A DNA stretch of 64,000 bases, taken from Thereva unica (lineage: Eukaryota; Arthropoda; Insecta; Diptera; Therevidae). Below, piece by piece: positions 11,335 to 22,146 of the stretch. Made by a program: the position numbers and the translations under genes. Within the stretch, counting starts at the first letter, position 1. Every line of letters begins with the position of its first letter. The stretch is taken from NCBI GenBank assembly GCA_949987705.1, contig OX465281.1, positions 100,162,326-100,226,325 on the forward strand, written 5' to 3'. The notes beneath the pieces were generated by a model. The model saw only the letters and a program-made list of their open reading frames with translations. It had not been told where the DNA came from and made no database searches.

Positions 11335-12985
11335 TAAATAGGGGATAAATTTCGAAAAATCGCCTTATAGTGGATGTCCACGCCATTATAGGAATGCACT
11401 GTTAAAATTTTAGCCCTATAACTTTAGCGGTTTGGATAAACCCCGTTTCACCCCCTTAGGGGATGAATTTTGAAAAATCGCTTCTTAGTGGATGTTCACG
11501 CCATTATAGGGATGCACTGTCAAAATTTCAGCCCTATAGCTCCAGCGGTGTGGGTAAACCCCATTTCACCCCCTTAGGGGCAGAATTTCGAAAAATCGCT
11601 TTATAGTGGATGTCCACGCCATTATAGGGATGCACTGTCAAAATTTCAGCCCTATAGCTTCAGCGGTTTGTAAAAACCCCATTTCACACCCTTATGGGAT
11701 GAATTTCGAAAAATCGCTCTTTAGTGGATGTCCACGTCATTATAGGGATGCACTGTTAAAATTTCAACCCTATAGCTCCAGCGGTTTGGATAAACCCTAT
11801 TTCACCCGCTTAAGGGATGAATTTGGAAAAATCGCTTAATAGTGGATGTCCACTCCATTATAGGGATGCACTGTCCAAATTTCAGCCCTATAGCTTTAGC
11901 AGTTTGTAAAAACCCTATTTCACACCCTTAGGGGATGAATTTTGAAAAATCGCTCTTTAGTGGATTACTGGATGTAAACGTCATTATAGGGATGCACTGT
12001 CAAAATTTCAGCCCTATAGCTTTAGCGGTTTGTAAAAACCCCATTTCACACCCTTAGGGGATGAATTTCGAAAAATCGCTCTTTAGTGGATGTAAACGTC
12101 ATTACAGGGATGCACTGTCCAAATTTCAGCCCTATAGCTTTAGCGGTTTGTAAAAACCCTATTTCACACCCTTAGGGGATGAATTTTGAAAAATCGCTCT
12201 TTAGTGGATTACTGGATGTAAACGTCATAATAGGGATGCACTGTCAAAATTTCAGCCCTATAGCTTTAGCGGTTTGTAAAAACCCCATTTCACACCCTTA
12301 GGGGATGAATTTCGAAAAATCGCTCTTTAGTGGATGTCCACGTCATTATAGGGATCCACTGTTAAAATTTCAACCCTATAGCTCCAGCGGTTTGGATAAA
12401 CCCCATTTCACCCCCTTAAGGGATGAATTTCGAAAAATCGCCTTATAGTGGATGTCCACGCCATTATAGGGATGCACTGTCAAAATTTCAGCCCTATAGC
12501 TTTAGCGGTTTGTAAAAACCCCATTTCACACCCTTAGGGGATGAATTTCGAAAAATCGCTCTTTAGTGGATGTCCACGTCATTATAGGGATGCATTGTTA
12601 AAATTTCAACCCTATAGCTCCAGCGGTTTGGATAAACCCTATTTCTCCCGCTTAAGGGATGAATTTCGAAAAATCGCTTTATAGTGGATGTCCAGCCCAT
12701 TATAGGGATGCACTGTCAAAATTTCAGCCCTATAGCTTTAGCGGTTTGTAAAAACCCCATTTCACACCCTCAGGGGATGAATTTCGAAAAATCGCTCTTT
12801 AGTGGATGTCCACGTCATTATAGGGATGCACTGTTAAAATTTCAACCGTATAGCTCCAGCGGTTTGGATAAACCCCATTTCACCCCCTTAAGGGATGAAT
12901 TTCGAAAAATCGCTTTATAGTGGATGTCCACGCCATTATAGGGATGCACTGTCAAAATTTCAGCCCTATAGCTTTAGCGGTTTGT
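11335..12985 (-). repeat. 118-bp satellite array, inverted orientation
   Basis: About 14 copies of the same unit as 9303-11285, in reverse complement, so the two arrays form a 3.7-kb head-to-head palindrome. The ~50-bp centre (11286-11334) holds a block (TGATTGCTTCATCATTTCTT, TACATCCACGTAAATAG) whose complement also lies at 5487-5525. Open frames inside repeat with the unit and are not genes. Confidence 0.97.
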
Positions 12986-13896
12986 AGGTTGATTCAATAA
13001 ATTGTAAATTATAAGGAAGAGTATTCCAAAGCAGAGCTGCATAAACAAAGTATGAACGTTGGCCTAGCATAGAACGAAACCGAGGAATAATTACATTATT
13101 ATTTCTACGCGATTGCGAGAACTGGAGGTATTCAGAGAGGTAGGAGGGTTTTCGCCGTCTATGTATATCATGAAAAAACCTCAGCAACCTCAAGTCTTTA
13201 TAAGTTTTTAAGGAACACCCCAAGACATTGTTCACAAAAGGCGTAGTGTGATCATACCGTCGTAGATTATAAATAAAGCGTATGCAATCATTGTATGCGA
13301 CTTCAATTTTCCGAGCACAAGAAGTGTCTAACGAGGGAAAGACTAAGTAGCCATGCATTAGATGGGGCAGGAGTAGCGCTTTTGCTAAGCGCAAACGAAG
13401 GGAGCAATTCATCAAGTTTCCATACAGACGGAGTTTCCTGAGAAGACAATAGGTTTTACTCACTATATAAGTTTAGAGTTACTCCGAGATTTTTAACACG
13501 ATCTACACGCTGAATAGGATTGCCATTTAAAATGACTCTGGGAAAAACCAGTCTGGGGTTAACAGAGTGAGCTAAGACTAGATATTGCGACTTGCCTGGA
13601 TTGAGTGATAGGCGATTAACCGAAGCCCAAAGAAGGACATTTTGTAAGTCCTCGGATAATTTTCGCACTCCTGACACCAATTGGTCCTTAGGCATAGAGA
13701 GGTACAGCTGTACATCATCAGCGTATATGTGAATTTTGGAGTTGTTTACTACTGCAGGAAGGTCATTAATGAATATACTAAATAGGAGAGGGCCAAGAAT
13801 GGAACCTTGCGGAACCGCACAGCAGAGAATGGTAGAGGTTGAATCACGATTATGCAGCATTACCTGTTGCGAACGGTTATTCAAGAAACTATGCAT
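12966..13896 (-). pseudogene. Non-LTR reverse transcriptase, C-terminal half, frameshifted
   Basis: The upstream frame (13456-13896) contains the [19 protein letters not shown] box and the catalytic [10 protein letters not shown], then the SLNPGKSQ and NLGVTLN motifs. The downstream frame (12966-13463) contains the CR1-type C-terminal region (LLRKLRLYGNLM, DCIRFIYNLRR, ALLWNTLPYNLQ). The two overlap by 8 bases in different frames, so a small indel near 13460 breaks the protein. This is a different family from the element at 7310-9302, judging by the differing motif wording. Confidence 0.88.
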
Positions 13897-13920
13897 AAGC
13901 TTGTCAATGAGCCGAGAGTT
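12966..13920 (-). mobile_element. CR1/Jockey-like non-LTR retrotransposon, 3' part
   Basis: Minus-strand RT fragment whose 3' end reads directly into the satellite array at 12985; the last frame even uses satellite codons before stopping. The 5' end is truncated near 13920, where unrelated sequence begins. Confidence 0.85.
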
Positions 13921-14446
13921 GCGTTTTATTTTTTAGGGTCGTAAACTACCCCTATTCGAAAATCATTGTAGAATTGTAGATTCAAGCGTTTAATCGATAG
14001 ATATTGTCATTGCATCATGATAGATATTATCATTGCATCATGAATTGCAACCCTTTTGAAAATAACCCCTATAAAAACAACCCCTTTAAAAAGAACTCCT
14101 ACGGATTAAAATTTGATTTAAAAAATTCTGGGTCTTAAGCTTTTGATTTAAAAATAAATATATTTTTTGATTTAAAAAGCACAAAAAATCAAAAAATATA
14201 ATTAAAAATCATGTTCTTCTTCATCATCACTCCTTTTCCGATCTGCCTTATCCTCATCTCCCTCCTCGCTGTCCTCTTGGTCCGTAATTGGAGAACTATT
14301 AGGAGAGTTGTCTCCGCTGCATGTTGAACAAGTTGAATTTCAGAAGAGTTCTACTCTTCGGCAACCGCAGGTTGAACCATAACCCTTTTTGTTTGTGTTT
14401 CTCACAATGTGTGAAAAGGTATCTTCTTCATAAAGGTTGTATATAT
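13921..14446. other. Intergenic, no gene seen
   Basis: AT-rich. Includes a near-duplicate ATTGTCATTGCATCATGA / ATTATCATTGCATCATGA at 14003-14042 and repeats of AACCCCT at 14040-14095. A small inverted repeat GAAGAGTTCTACTCTTC lies at 14343-14360. Confidence 0.5.
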
Positions 14447-15243
14447 GGGTGATTGTCATGAAATGGGAGTAGTGGCTGGCTGGCCGTTGTTCTCTAGCTA
14501 CAACGCCTCAAACAAATTTTTTCTGTGGTAAAAATCTCCATGTAGTAATAAAACATACTCTCCTTCATCGCCTCCCGCGGCAAGCACTCTTGAACAAAAT
14601 GGCGGCCCTTCAACCACCGAAAATGTCGCCTCCGTAACCTGTCCATTTTCCGCTTTTACGTCACGGCACTACGTTTACGGAAAAACAGTGCATTATTGCT
14701 GCGCGCCTAGGGTCTCAAACGATAGCAGCAGTGTTCCGAAACTGATCACCGGTATGTATTACGCGGGCGGATACCTGCTTAGTTAGATGCCAGTGTTTAC
14801 ATTCTGACTGTTGTTTGTTGCAAATTTCAATAAAAACTATAAGAATAGCGTACACGCAACGACAAATTGGTTGTCAAGTGGCACTAAGTAGTGAAAACGA
14901 ATCGTGACAAGTTTCTTTATGAATGTTTATCCTCGCCGGGCGTTTAGACTGTGAACAATTTATAAAAAAGAGAGCAACCCTCAAGAAAATTATCGAAGAA
15001 AAAAAACTGTCGCCTCTGTAATGTGTGTTTTCGTTGTGATATGTGTTGCAAATCTCTTTTAACTCGGTTCGATGAACTTGTTTGCATTTGTAGAGCAAGC
15101 AAATTTTGGGAAAAATTGTTTGCTCTCATTGATCATGAAAGCGACGGATTTTTCGATGAAATGTCGCTACCGTAATTGTCGCCTCCGTAGCAGTTGTTGT
15201 TTGGTTTTCGTGTATTGGTGTTTCTAATATTATTTTTAAAGAA

Positions 15244-15810
15244 ATGGCACCTACTACACGTAACTCGAAGCAGCAGAAAAAAGAGCAAATCGCAATCGCT
15301 CACCGGAATAATAAATGGAAAATACAGCGACAGAAAAAATCCAAAGAACAACAAACAAAGAAGAAGGTGCGTATAACGATTGACGAGAATCACAAACCTT
15401 TTTCTGGAACCTTAAAAGTTCATCAATTTTCATGGCACAGAGAGAATCCAACTACAATTCGCTTCAATGCCCTGAGTTGCTTTGAGTGCAAGACCGACAA
15501 AAAATGTCACCACCATTTTCTAAACGATCTTTCCTATTCCACTTCCCACAACAAAAGAGGCAGTGGAAAGAAAAGAAAACCGATCGCTGGCGATTCGCCA
15601 ATGTCCGAAACAATTATTCCGCCAGATCACAGGCCCCGGAGAAGTCATCGGTATGTAAAAAAATCATTGATGTTACTTCGCTAACTCTTATTATCCGGCT
15701 AATTGTTTATTATTTATTTATTTATTTATAGAGTAAAAAAGGTATCTTCACTTCGTTCATCAGGGAATCAGATGATAACCCACCCTGCGTCACCCCAATG
15801 GCTCAGATAA
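15244..15810 (+). CDS. Small two-exon gene of GGGTG-type element, KVH-x-F-x-W / Cys-His protein
   Basis: The ATG at 15244 opens exon 1, which I end at 15650 before a GTATGT donor. A T-rich tract ending TTATTTATAG gives an acceptor at 15731, and exon 2 (15732-15810) continues in frame to TAA. The joined product is 161 residues. The first 50 residues are very basic (K/Q/R-rich). Residues 55-90 hold the only recognisable block: SGTLKVHQFSW, then LSCFEC and KCHHHF, a Cys/His cluster that could bind metal. The tail is basic and Ser/Pro-rich. A similar KVHKFTW block is encoded in the element at 40688. It may be a DNA-binding accessory protein or the C-terminal piece of a transposase; function unknown. 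An ATTAAAA polyadenylation-like signal follows at about 15833. The intron gives confidence that it is or was expressed. Confidence 0.65.
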
Positions 15811-15849
15811 ACCTCCAGGGTCTTCATTTTGTAGATTAAAATAATTACC

Positions 15850-17105
15850 TTTTTTTTATTTTCTCCTAATTCTCGCTTATTCTTCTTTCTTTAAACTCCT
15901 TTAATCCCTCATGGGACATAGGGCGGAAACAGTTGCCCTCCAGCGGACTCTGTTTTGCGCGACAGCTCTTAGCTCCGACCAGGATCTCCCAGTTGTTGCG
16001 GTTTCTAGTAGGGTTCTCCTCCACGTTGTTTTAGGTCTTCCTACTCGACGGGAACCTTGCGGATTCCAGTCAAGGGCCTGTTTGGCTAGATTTTCGTTTT
16101 CGCGTCGCAAGGTGTAGCCAACCCAATTCCATTTCCTTCGCCTGATTTGGTCGTCTATCCTTTCTTGGCCGGCACGGCGCCATAGTTCTTCGTTTGAAAT
16201 TCTATCTTGCCCTGTGATGAATTGGGTGACTTTCCATGTTTCGCAACCATACAAAAGAACTCCTTAACGTTGGAGTTGAACAGCCGCAATTTGGTGTTAG
16301 TGAAGATCACCGTTGATCTCCATATGTGGGACAGGCATGCATATGCGCCTCGTGCTTTATTTATTCTGGAACTTACGTCTTCTTCTGCCCCACCATTTTC
16401 GGTAATAATGCTACCGAGGTAGCAGAATTTATTTACCAGTTCCACGTCACGGTTATTCAGCTCTGTCCGTTCAATGGTGTTTGCATTTATCCGCATTTCT
16501 TTAGTTTTAGTCGGATTTAGCCGTAAGCCTGCTGGACTACTTTCTGTTGCGAAATTGTTTAGCATATTTTTGAGGTCCTGGTGTCTGTGGGCCAGCAAAC
16601 AGATATCATCGGCATAGTCGAGATCCTTAAGGCGGTCTAACAAACCCCATTGTATGCCGCCTGTTCTATTATCAAGAGCGCCGACAAGGATGTCATTTAT
16701 TACTATAAGAAATAGTAATGGTGAAAGTATGCATCCTTTTCGTACTCCTGAGCTCACCTCAAAGCTGTCGGATAATTTTCCATTATGGAGAACTCTGCAT
16801 TTGGAATTGTTATATAGGGCTTTTATCAATTCTATTATTTTGTCAGGCAGTCCACGTCGCCGTAGTGCCTGCCAAATGAAGCTCCTATTAACCGAGTCGA
16901 ACGCTTTCTCATAGTCTACGAAAGCAAGGTAAAGGGGGGATCGGAATTCAGTAGACTGCTCCACTATTATTCTCAAGGTGTTAATATGATCAATACAGGA
17001 GCGGCCCTTCCTAAATCCGGCCTGCTGCCTCCTAAGCGTTCAGTCAACTGCCTCACTTATCCTAGATAGTAATATATGGGACAAAATTTTGCCCACAGTA
17101 GATAA
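15850..17105 (-). mobile_element. RTE-clade non-LTR retrotransposon, 5'-truncated, nested
   Basis: Inserted in the GGGTG-type element, downstream of its small gene. The 3' end lies near 15850 beside an A-rich run on the minus strand; the 5' end is truncated near 17100 inside the RT fingers (a QQAGFRKGRSC-type motif at 17010-17045). Confidence 0.85.
15901..17105 (-). pseudogene. RTE-type reverse transcriptase and C-terminal domain, frameshifted
   Basis: The frame at 16155-16976 contains LAFVDYEKAFDSVNR, SGVRKGCILSPLLFLIVIND and the catalytic LDYADDICLLAH, then the NKFCYLGSIIT motif. The second frame (15901-16254) carries the RTE-specific tail: LYGCETW-like start, RRKWNWVGYTLRR, ALDWNPQGSRRVGRPKTTWRR. 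The frames overlap but differ, so an indel lies near 16200-16254. Upstream, 16980-17105 continues the RT with an in-frame stop at about 17040. The tail wording (WNPQG, GRPKTTW) is diagnostic for RTE elements as I know them. Confidence 0.9.
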
Positions 17106-17436
17106 TAAACAGAAACAAACTCGCCTATTAAGATTTAGAATATTATGTTCATCATAAAAAACAAATATAAATGTTATTGGATTAATAAACAACGCGGGAC
17201 TCCGCTTACATTATGAAATAGAATTCCATTGATTTTGTGTCGCCTCCGAAGCCATATAATTTCGGCTTTTCTATATAAACTTCTCTCTGTCTATTCCTCG
17301 TGTGTATTTATGTGGAAATATACAAAAAGTACTTCAAAATAATGTTGAAAACACATGAGAAAATTTTTTTTCAGCACTTTTTTGTTTGTTCACCAGAAAA
17401 TCTCAAAAACTCTCATTTCATGACAATCACCCATAT

Positions 17437-17940
17437 ACGTGTTTTGATAACTATAAAAATTTGTGATTTGGTATTTTTAGCATAACTCGCGTATTTTTTG
17501 AAATTTTTTTTGAAGGTCTTATTTTTTAAAAGGTTTGAGCTGAAGCAGCTTCAAAACTTTACTATTTGCGAACATATGCAAACTCACTTCTCACTTCAAG
17601 CTCAATTTATAACCGGCCAAACTTTTACCACCCCCAGGGTAAAAGCAACCCCCGGGATATTAACAACTTTGAAGAAGAGGGTAAGTAGAACCACAGCAAG
17701 TACAAGCAAAAATAGTGGATTTTAAAAGCGTGCAAGGCTCAAAATAGCCTCCAAAAATGTATTAATAATGAAACTAGTGAGCTATAGTAATCAAATAAAT
17801 GCTTGAATCTGAAACTGTGTCATCCTGGAATAGCTGTTTATATTCAGCTTGTCCGGATGTGCCTTGACATCCATATTTTGTACCCAGAGAAATGATTTCA
17901 ATGTTTTTTTAAGGAATGGTGAACACTACGGCCAAGTAAG
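17437..17940. other. Intergenic, no gene seen
   Basis: Short chance frames only. A C-rich patch (CACCCCCAGGG, CCCCCGGG) lies at 17630-17660. Confidence 0.45.
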
Positions 17941-17989
17941 GCCTATTGTATACGTAACCCACTAGCGGAACAGACTATCAGCCTTCCGG

Positions 17990-18245
17990 ACGAAGGCAAG
18001 AAGGTCTTTAATTGATCAAGACTAGACTTGAGCAGGGCTCATAAATACTCTGATAAACGTTTTTGTACTGAGTCAGATCTGAACAGGACATTCACAAAGA
18101 ATATGTGTGGAAGTCTCGCCGCCTTCCATGCAAAGTCGACATTTTGTCTCGTGAGACAGTCCTAGTTGCGAAGGTAATACCGCAGTCCTACATGGCCAGT
18201 CAGATAACCCACCATCAGACTTGGGTCCGCTCTGTTTAATCTAAA
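17990..18245 (-). pseudogene. Remnant of an I/R1-type ORF2 C-terminus
   Basis: On the minus strand, reading across two frames, one sees VGYLTGHVGLRYYL, then LSHETKCRLCMEGGETSTHI and LCECP. This is the region after RNase H in I-, R1- and Jockey-type ORF2 proteins, including the conserved C-x2-C...H-x4-C knuckle (CRLC...HILC). At least two frameshifts and stops. No RT was found nearby, so only this tail survives. Confidence 0.65.
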
Positions 18246-19215
18246 TCTGTTTAAGCTAAATCTTGCAGTTATGATCACTTGCAGTTTTCCTTAAGGATAA
18301 GTATTAAATTGTGTTGGACTTTGGTATTTGCCCCAACAACAAATGCTAAAGCTTCGACTGGAGTATAAAGTGTGTAATGTGGTCTTGAAGTGGTATCTCG
18401 TTCTGTGACCATAGCATTAAGTTGTGAAGCAGAATGATCCAACTGGCTTTTATTTTCCTAAATTCATTTTAGGGGCAAGCGAAAGCTCACTGCTGGATCT
18501 TTTTGTACGTAAGCAATATCTACTAATTATCTAGGTCATAAGGACAAATATCTCAGAAGATGTACCTAAATATAAAGAAATATAGCTTAAAAAACAAGAA
18601 ACTATTTTTCACTTTTTTGAATTCACCTTATTAATTATTCAAGTAGCTGGAGGGTAGCACATATTAGCAACTAAAATTAACACAGATATTAAGCTAAGTT
18701 ATGAAACGTTATTATAAACTTGATAGCGTAGTCTGATTCTAATGAATTTGCAACTTTTTAGGCTAATAATATCAATTGTTATTGAAAATTTAACGTATTT
18801 TAATTATAGCATTTATAATTAAACTTAGGAAAATGTAAATATATTCAAAGTAACTCAGATACATACCACCAGATTCACAATCTATGATAAAAGTTACACT
18901 GAAGACGTTTAACATACGACACCATATTTTTTAAAAACCTCAATTTTCACCGGTGATTAATTGATCCTCAGGAGAGGACACTTTGCCTATGCGGAAAGTA
19001 ATGAAAACATTCGTTTAAAAAAAAATTGTTGTCTGTAAAGAGGGGTTACGGACGATAGTTTAACGTGACAACGTCATGAGAAAAGATTGATGAAATGATT
19101 GCATACTTTTATGAATAAAATTGAATCATTTATATTAAATTATCATTATTTTGTATGGATACAAAAAGAAGTGAAATGAAATATTCATTTTGATTGATAA
19201 ATTAGCTTTTTCTTG
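18246..19215. other. AT-rich intergenic, no gene seen
   Basis: No frame of note and no RNA gene. One copy of the ACGTGACAACGTC motif lies at 19063-19075, a motif also found near 24271, 26270, 26402, 26426 and 28319. Confidence 0.5.
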
Positions 19216-19465
19216 AATCGTATAGAAATGACGTACATTGTTTAATCAAAAATCGTAAAGAAAAGTGATACTTTTCTAGTTAGCAACACTTTTCTTCACG
19301 ATTTTAGATATAACTTTAATTACAGTGCGATTAATTGTCAACAGAAAATGGCCTACTTTGACCAATTATTTTTTCTTTACAATTTTTGATTTTCAATGTA
19401 AGTATTATCATTTTCTTTGCAATTTTTGATTTTCAATATTAAATGTACGTCATTTCTATACGATT
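19216..19465. repeat. MITE with 23-bp inverted ends
   Basis: Ends AATCGTATAGAAATGACGTA at 19216 and its complement at 19443-19465. Inner part contains further inverted copies of AATCGTAAAGAAAAGTG / CTTTTCTTCACGATTTT. No coding content. Confidence 0.75.
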
Positions 19466-19487
19466 ACCGAAAAAATAGCATGTTCAA

Positions 19488-19602
19488 CGCACTAAGAAAA
19501 GTGAGTTTTCCAGTTCGTGTAAATTTTAATAAACTCGCTCGCTACGCTCGCTCGCGAATTAAATATTTACACTCACTGGAAAACTATCACTTTTCTTTAC
19601 TT
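19488..19602. repeat. Short hairpin
   Basis: AAGAAAAGTGAGTTTTCCAG at 19494 pairs with CTGGAAAACTATCACTTTTC near 19580 around a CTCGCTCGCTACGCTCGCTC core. Confidence 0.6.
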
Positions 19603-20330
19603 GTAGAACAATCTACTATTTATTTGCACTAATGAATTCAAATATGTTTATTACTTTAATGAACAGATTATTTACAAGTAACAATGTGTAGTAACAAATT
19701 CATTTACAGCTTTTATACATTAGTCCAAGAGCTAGTGACAGATTTGCAAAGTGATTTTGCAGAGGATGGGCCTTTGATATATGTTAGATTACTTAAAGCA
19801 CAACTGATTAAGACTAATATCCAATTCGAGTCTACTTAAGTTTTAATTTTATGACCTTTTGAACTTGTAGATTTTTTGACCATGAAAAAAGTGATATTGC
19901 AGAGGATGGGACTTGGTATATAGGTAAATTGGGTTGCTCCCACCTCATATTCCGATTGCCATCTCGTTTGGAGGTTAGGTTTGAATTTTGGGAATTTTTG
20001 AAAATGTCGGTTTGGTCCAGTTGAACAAAGTGATATTGCAGAGGATGGGATTTGGTATAATGGTGAGATAGACCACCAATAGCCCAAATTCGGGTGCCCA
20101 TCTCATATGTAATCAAGGTTTCCATTTTGGCGGCTTTTGATTTTGTAGCCATTTTGGGTATGACCCAAGTGATTTTGCAGAACCTAAAATTTGGACCATA
20201 GGTTCTTGGTATCTACCAAATGCTACATTTTCAATCCCATCTCCTTTCCATTAATATTTTCAGTTTAATTGAGAAAAATTGGTTGATTGACGTCAGCGCA
20301 AAATTCTAATGAAGTCCCCTAACTAAATGT

Positions 20331-20618
20331 TAACTCCTAAACTAATTATCGTAGACCAACGTTATTAGGTTCATATTTTAGTTAAATGTGTATTATTTTA
20401 TTTAGCATAAAGAGCAAAAACTTGAGTGATTTCGTTTATAAGATATGTACATTAGGTTCAAAATATGAGCAAAATGCTAAAATATTAGGATTTTCCTCAC
20501 GCTTTTAACTAAATACCTTCTTAACGGAATTCTTTTCTTAATATCAAATAAAATAATACACATTTATCTAAAATAGGAACCTAATTATGTTGGTCTACGT
20601 TAATTAGTTTAGGAGTTA
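20331..20618. repeat. MITE with ~75-bp inverted arms
   Basis: Ends TAACTCCTAAACTAATTA and complement. Arms 20331-20405 and 20543-20618 match at most positions. Probably TA-flanked. No coding content. Confidence 0.8.
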
Positions 20619-20952
20619 TTCAAGTTTAAGTAGATTTTAAAAAATATATGTTTTTCTTTCGTAAACACCCTGTATCTAGTGGGTAGTGGGGATAGGTTCC
20701 TCTTTAGAGCTTTTTTTTCTCCAAATACATCCAATCACCCCAAAAAATATTAGCCACGTTGTCCAACAAAGAATTTATTGAACGTCTGAAGACTCATACA
20801 ACTTGCGGATTAGGGGGTATGAGCATTGCCTGCTTTCCACGCGTTCACTGGATGTGATTTCAACCCGTCCTTTTATAAACGGGGAAAAACAAAGCCATTT
20901 GAACTAATGGAGCAGAATGAAAGATATATAAGGGCGTTTATGAACATAAGTC

Positions 20953-21756
20953 TATACCTTTTCAACTTCAAATTGGGACTAAACAATTTCAAATTGAGAC
21001 TAAACAGTTTCAAATTGGGAGTAAACAGTTTCAAATTGGGACTAAACAATTTTAAATTGGGAATAAACAATTTCAAATTGGGAATATACAATTTCAAATT
21101 GGGATCGAACAATTTGAAGTAATAAATGAACAACTAGTAGTAAAGATTAAAGTATTATTATTAATAAGTCTGGAATAAATATGAACACAGATAAACAACA
21201 TAAAAACATTATTTAAAAACAAACACCCACCATATTTAATGCATCGCACCTTTGAACATGGGCAGTTTTGTGCAATTCACAACAGTTTGATTTCTTTTAT
21301 CATTAATTAACATGGTTTGTAACCGTTGTAAACGATATTCGGCTTGAGTCATATTAGCCCTGTCGTCACCGATTAGAATTTGTAGCGTTTGAATTGCTAA
21401 TTCTATTTTAACGTTAGCTTTTAAGCTTGAACAAGCGTGCTCGATAGTTAGTCCTTGGACTATATGGTCCAAGTCTAAGTCGGGAATGTTTTCTGCTTGA
21501 TATTCTAAAAGTTGCTGAGCATAATTCGCCTTTTAATTTTATTTTTCTCGCTGTTCGCTCTTTGTGGTTCCTTATGCATATCTTTTCATGTAAATAACAT
21601 ACCATCTAAAGTTAAAGAAAGAAAAATTTTGGTAATTTTAACTTACTCCCAATTTGAAATTGTTTAGTCCAAATTTGACATTGTTTAGTCCCAATTTGAA
21701 ATTGTTTAATCCCAATTTGATATTGTTTAGTCCCAATTTGAAGTTGAAAAGGTATA
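20953..21756. mobile_element. Foldback element with arms of 20-bp repeats
   Basis: Ends TATACCTTTTCAACTTCAAA and complement. Each arm consists of tandem ~20-bp units of the type AACAATTTCAAATTGGGACT (about eight on the left, five on the right). It splits the FHAFTGCD gene; both halves read in register when it is ignored, with a possible TA duplication. It carries one minus-strand open frame. Confidence 0.85.
21236..21529 (-). CDS. Open frame inside foldback element, unknown
   Basis: A minus-strand frame of about 97 codons without a clear ATG at its 5' end (internal Met at 21472) reads like a real helical protein: an AQQLLEYQAENIPDLDLD segment, GLTIEHACSSLKANVKIELA, then QAEYRLQRLQTMLIND and the end LPMFKGAMH. 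It begins right after a TAA in an AT-rich tract ending AAAAG, which could be a splice acceptor. It may be a captured exon of a host or transposon gene. I do not recognise the family. Confidence 0.35.
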   Translation of the reverse strand, partial: ANYAQQLLEYQAENIPDLDLDHIVQGLTIEHACSSLKANVKIELAIQTLQILIGDDRANMTQAEYRLQRLQTMLINDKRNQTVVNCTKLPMFKGAMH

Positions 21757-22146
21757 GTTGGGCTATCGGATGAAACGTTCAATGTTTTAGAAGAGTTTGT
21801 ATGTCAAATGTACACCTTAAAAGAGATAAACCGAGTTAACGATGGTAGAATGGCTATTTTTTCTACTACTACTACTACTACTTTTTTAAAGATAATGAAG
21901 AGTTTTAATGGTTCCTCTCTACCACCATGTAAAAGCGAGTTGACACAGCAAATAAAACGTAGTTGCTATATAGCTACTCTCTGGACACACGCCTATTTAA
22001 AAGTTCCAACGCGTTACAAACCAGAAGAATGGGGGTGGAAGCTCAGTAATGATGATGATGAGGATCTGAAGCTTCTATTCAACTGGTTTGATGGTGACGA
22101 GGTGCCACCTCAAGTGTCAGACGTTATTGTTGAAGAAATTGAGTAA

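Larger units (their letters stand above)
14447..17432 (+). mobile_element. GGGTG-type DNA element 1 (4-bp TSD, carries a small gene)
   Basis: Terminal inverted repeats GGGTGATTGTCATGAAATG (19 bp exact, then one mismatch and GAG) at 14447-14469 and 17410-17432. The 4-bp target duplication ATAT lies at 14443-14446 and 17433-17436. The motif TGTCGCCTCCGTAA and near variants occur at 14624, 15008, 15162, 15177 and 17238, at both ends and next to the gene. Inside are a two-exon gene (15244-15810) and a nested RTE retrotransposon (15850-17105); without the RTE the element is about 1.7 kb. Superfamily not recognised. Sola and Chapaev also make 4-bp duplications, but I cannot match the ends to either. 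The same architecture is seen at 40688-41933. Confidence 0.85.
20781..22146 (+). pseudogene. Unnamed transposon-type gene (FHAFTGCD ... WGW family), split by insertion
   Basis: The 5' part (20829-20952) encodes LPAFHAFTGCDFNPSFYKRG and KPFELMEQNERYIRAF. After an 804-bp insertion the frame resumes at 21757 (DETFNVLEEFVCQMYT) and runs to a TGA/TAA at 22146, with LPPCKSELTQQIKR, a tryptophan-rich PEEWGWKL block and an acidic C-terminus. I recognise this as a widely distributed but unnamed protein type of invertebrate genomes, generally found in transposon-like settings; no catalytic chemistry can be assigned. Upstream of 20829 the reading frame is broken (an LSNKEFIERLKTHTT segment lies in another frame), so this is a C-terminal remnant. 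A TACTACTACTAC run encodes five threonines. Confidence 0.6.

Noticed and set aside
9303..12985. Possible CRISPR-like array of regularly spaced repeats
   Set aside because: The whole 118-bp unit is conserved, with no variable spacers, and the surroundings are insect retrotransposons; it is a satellite.
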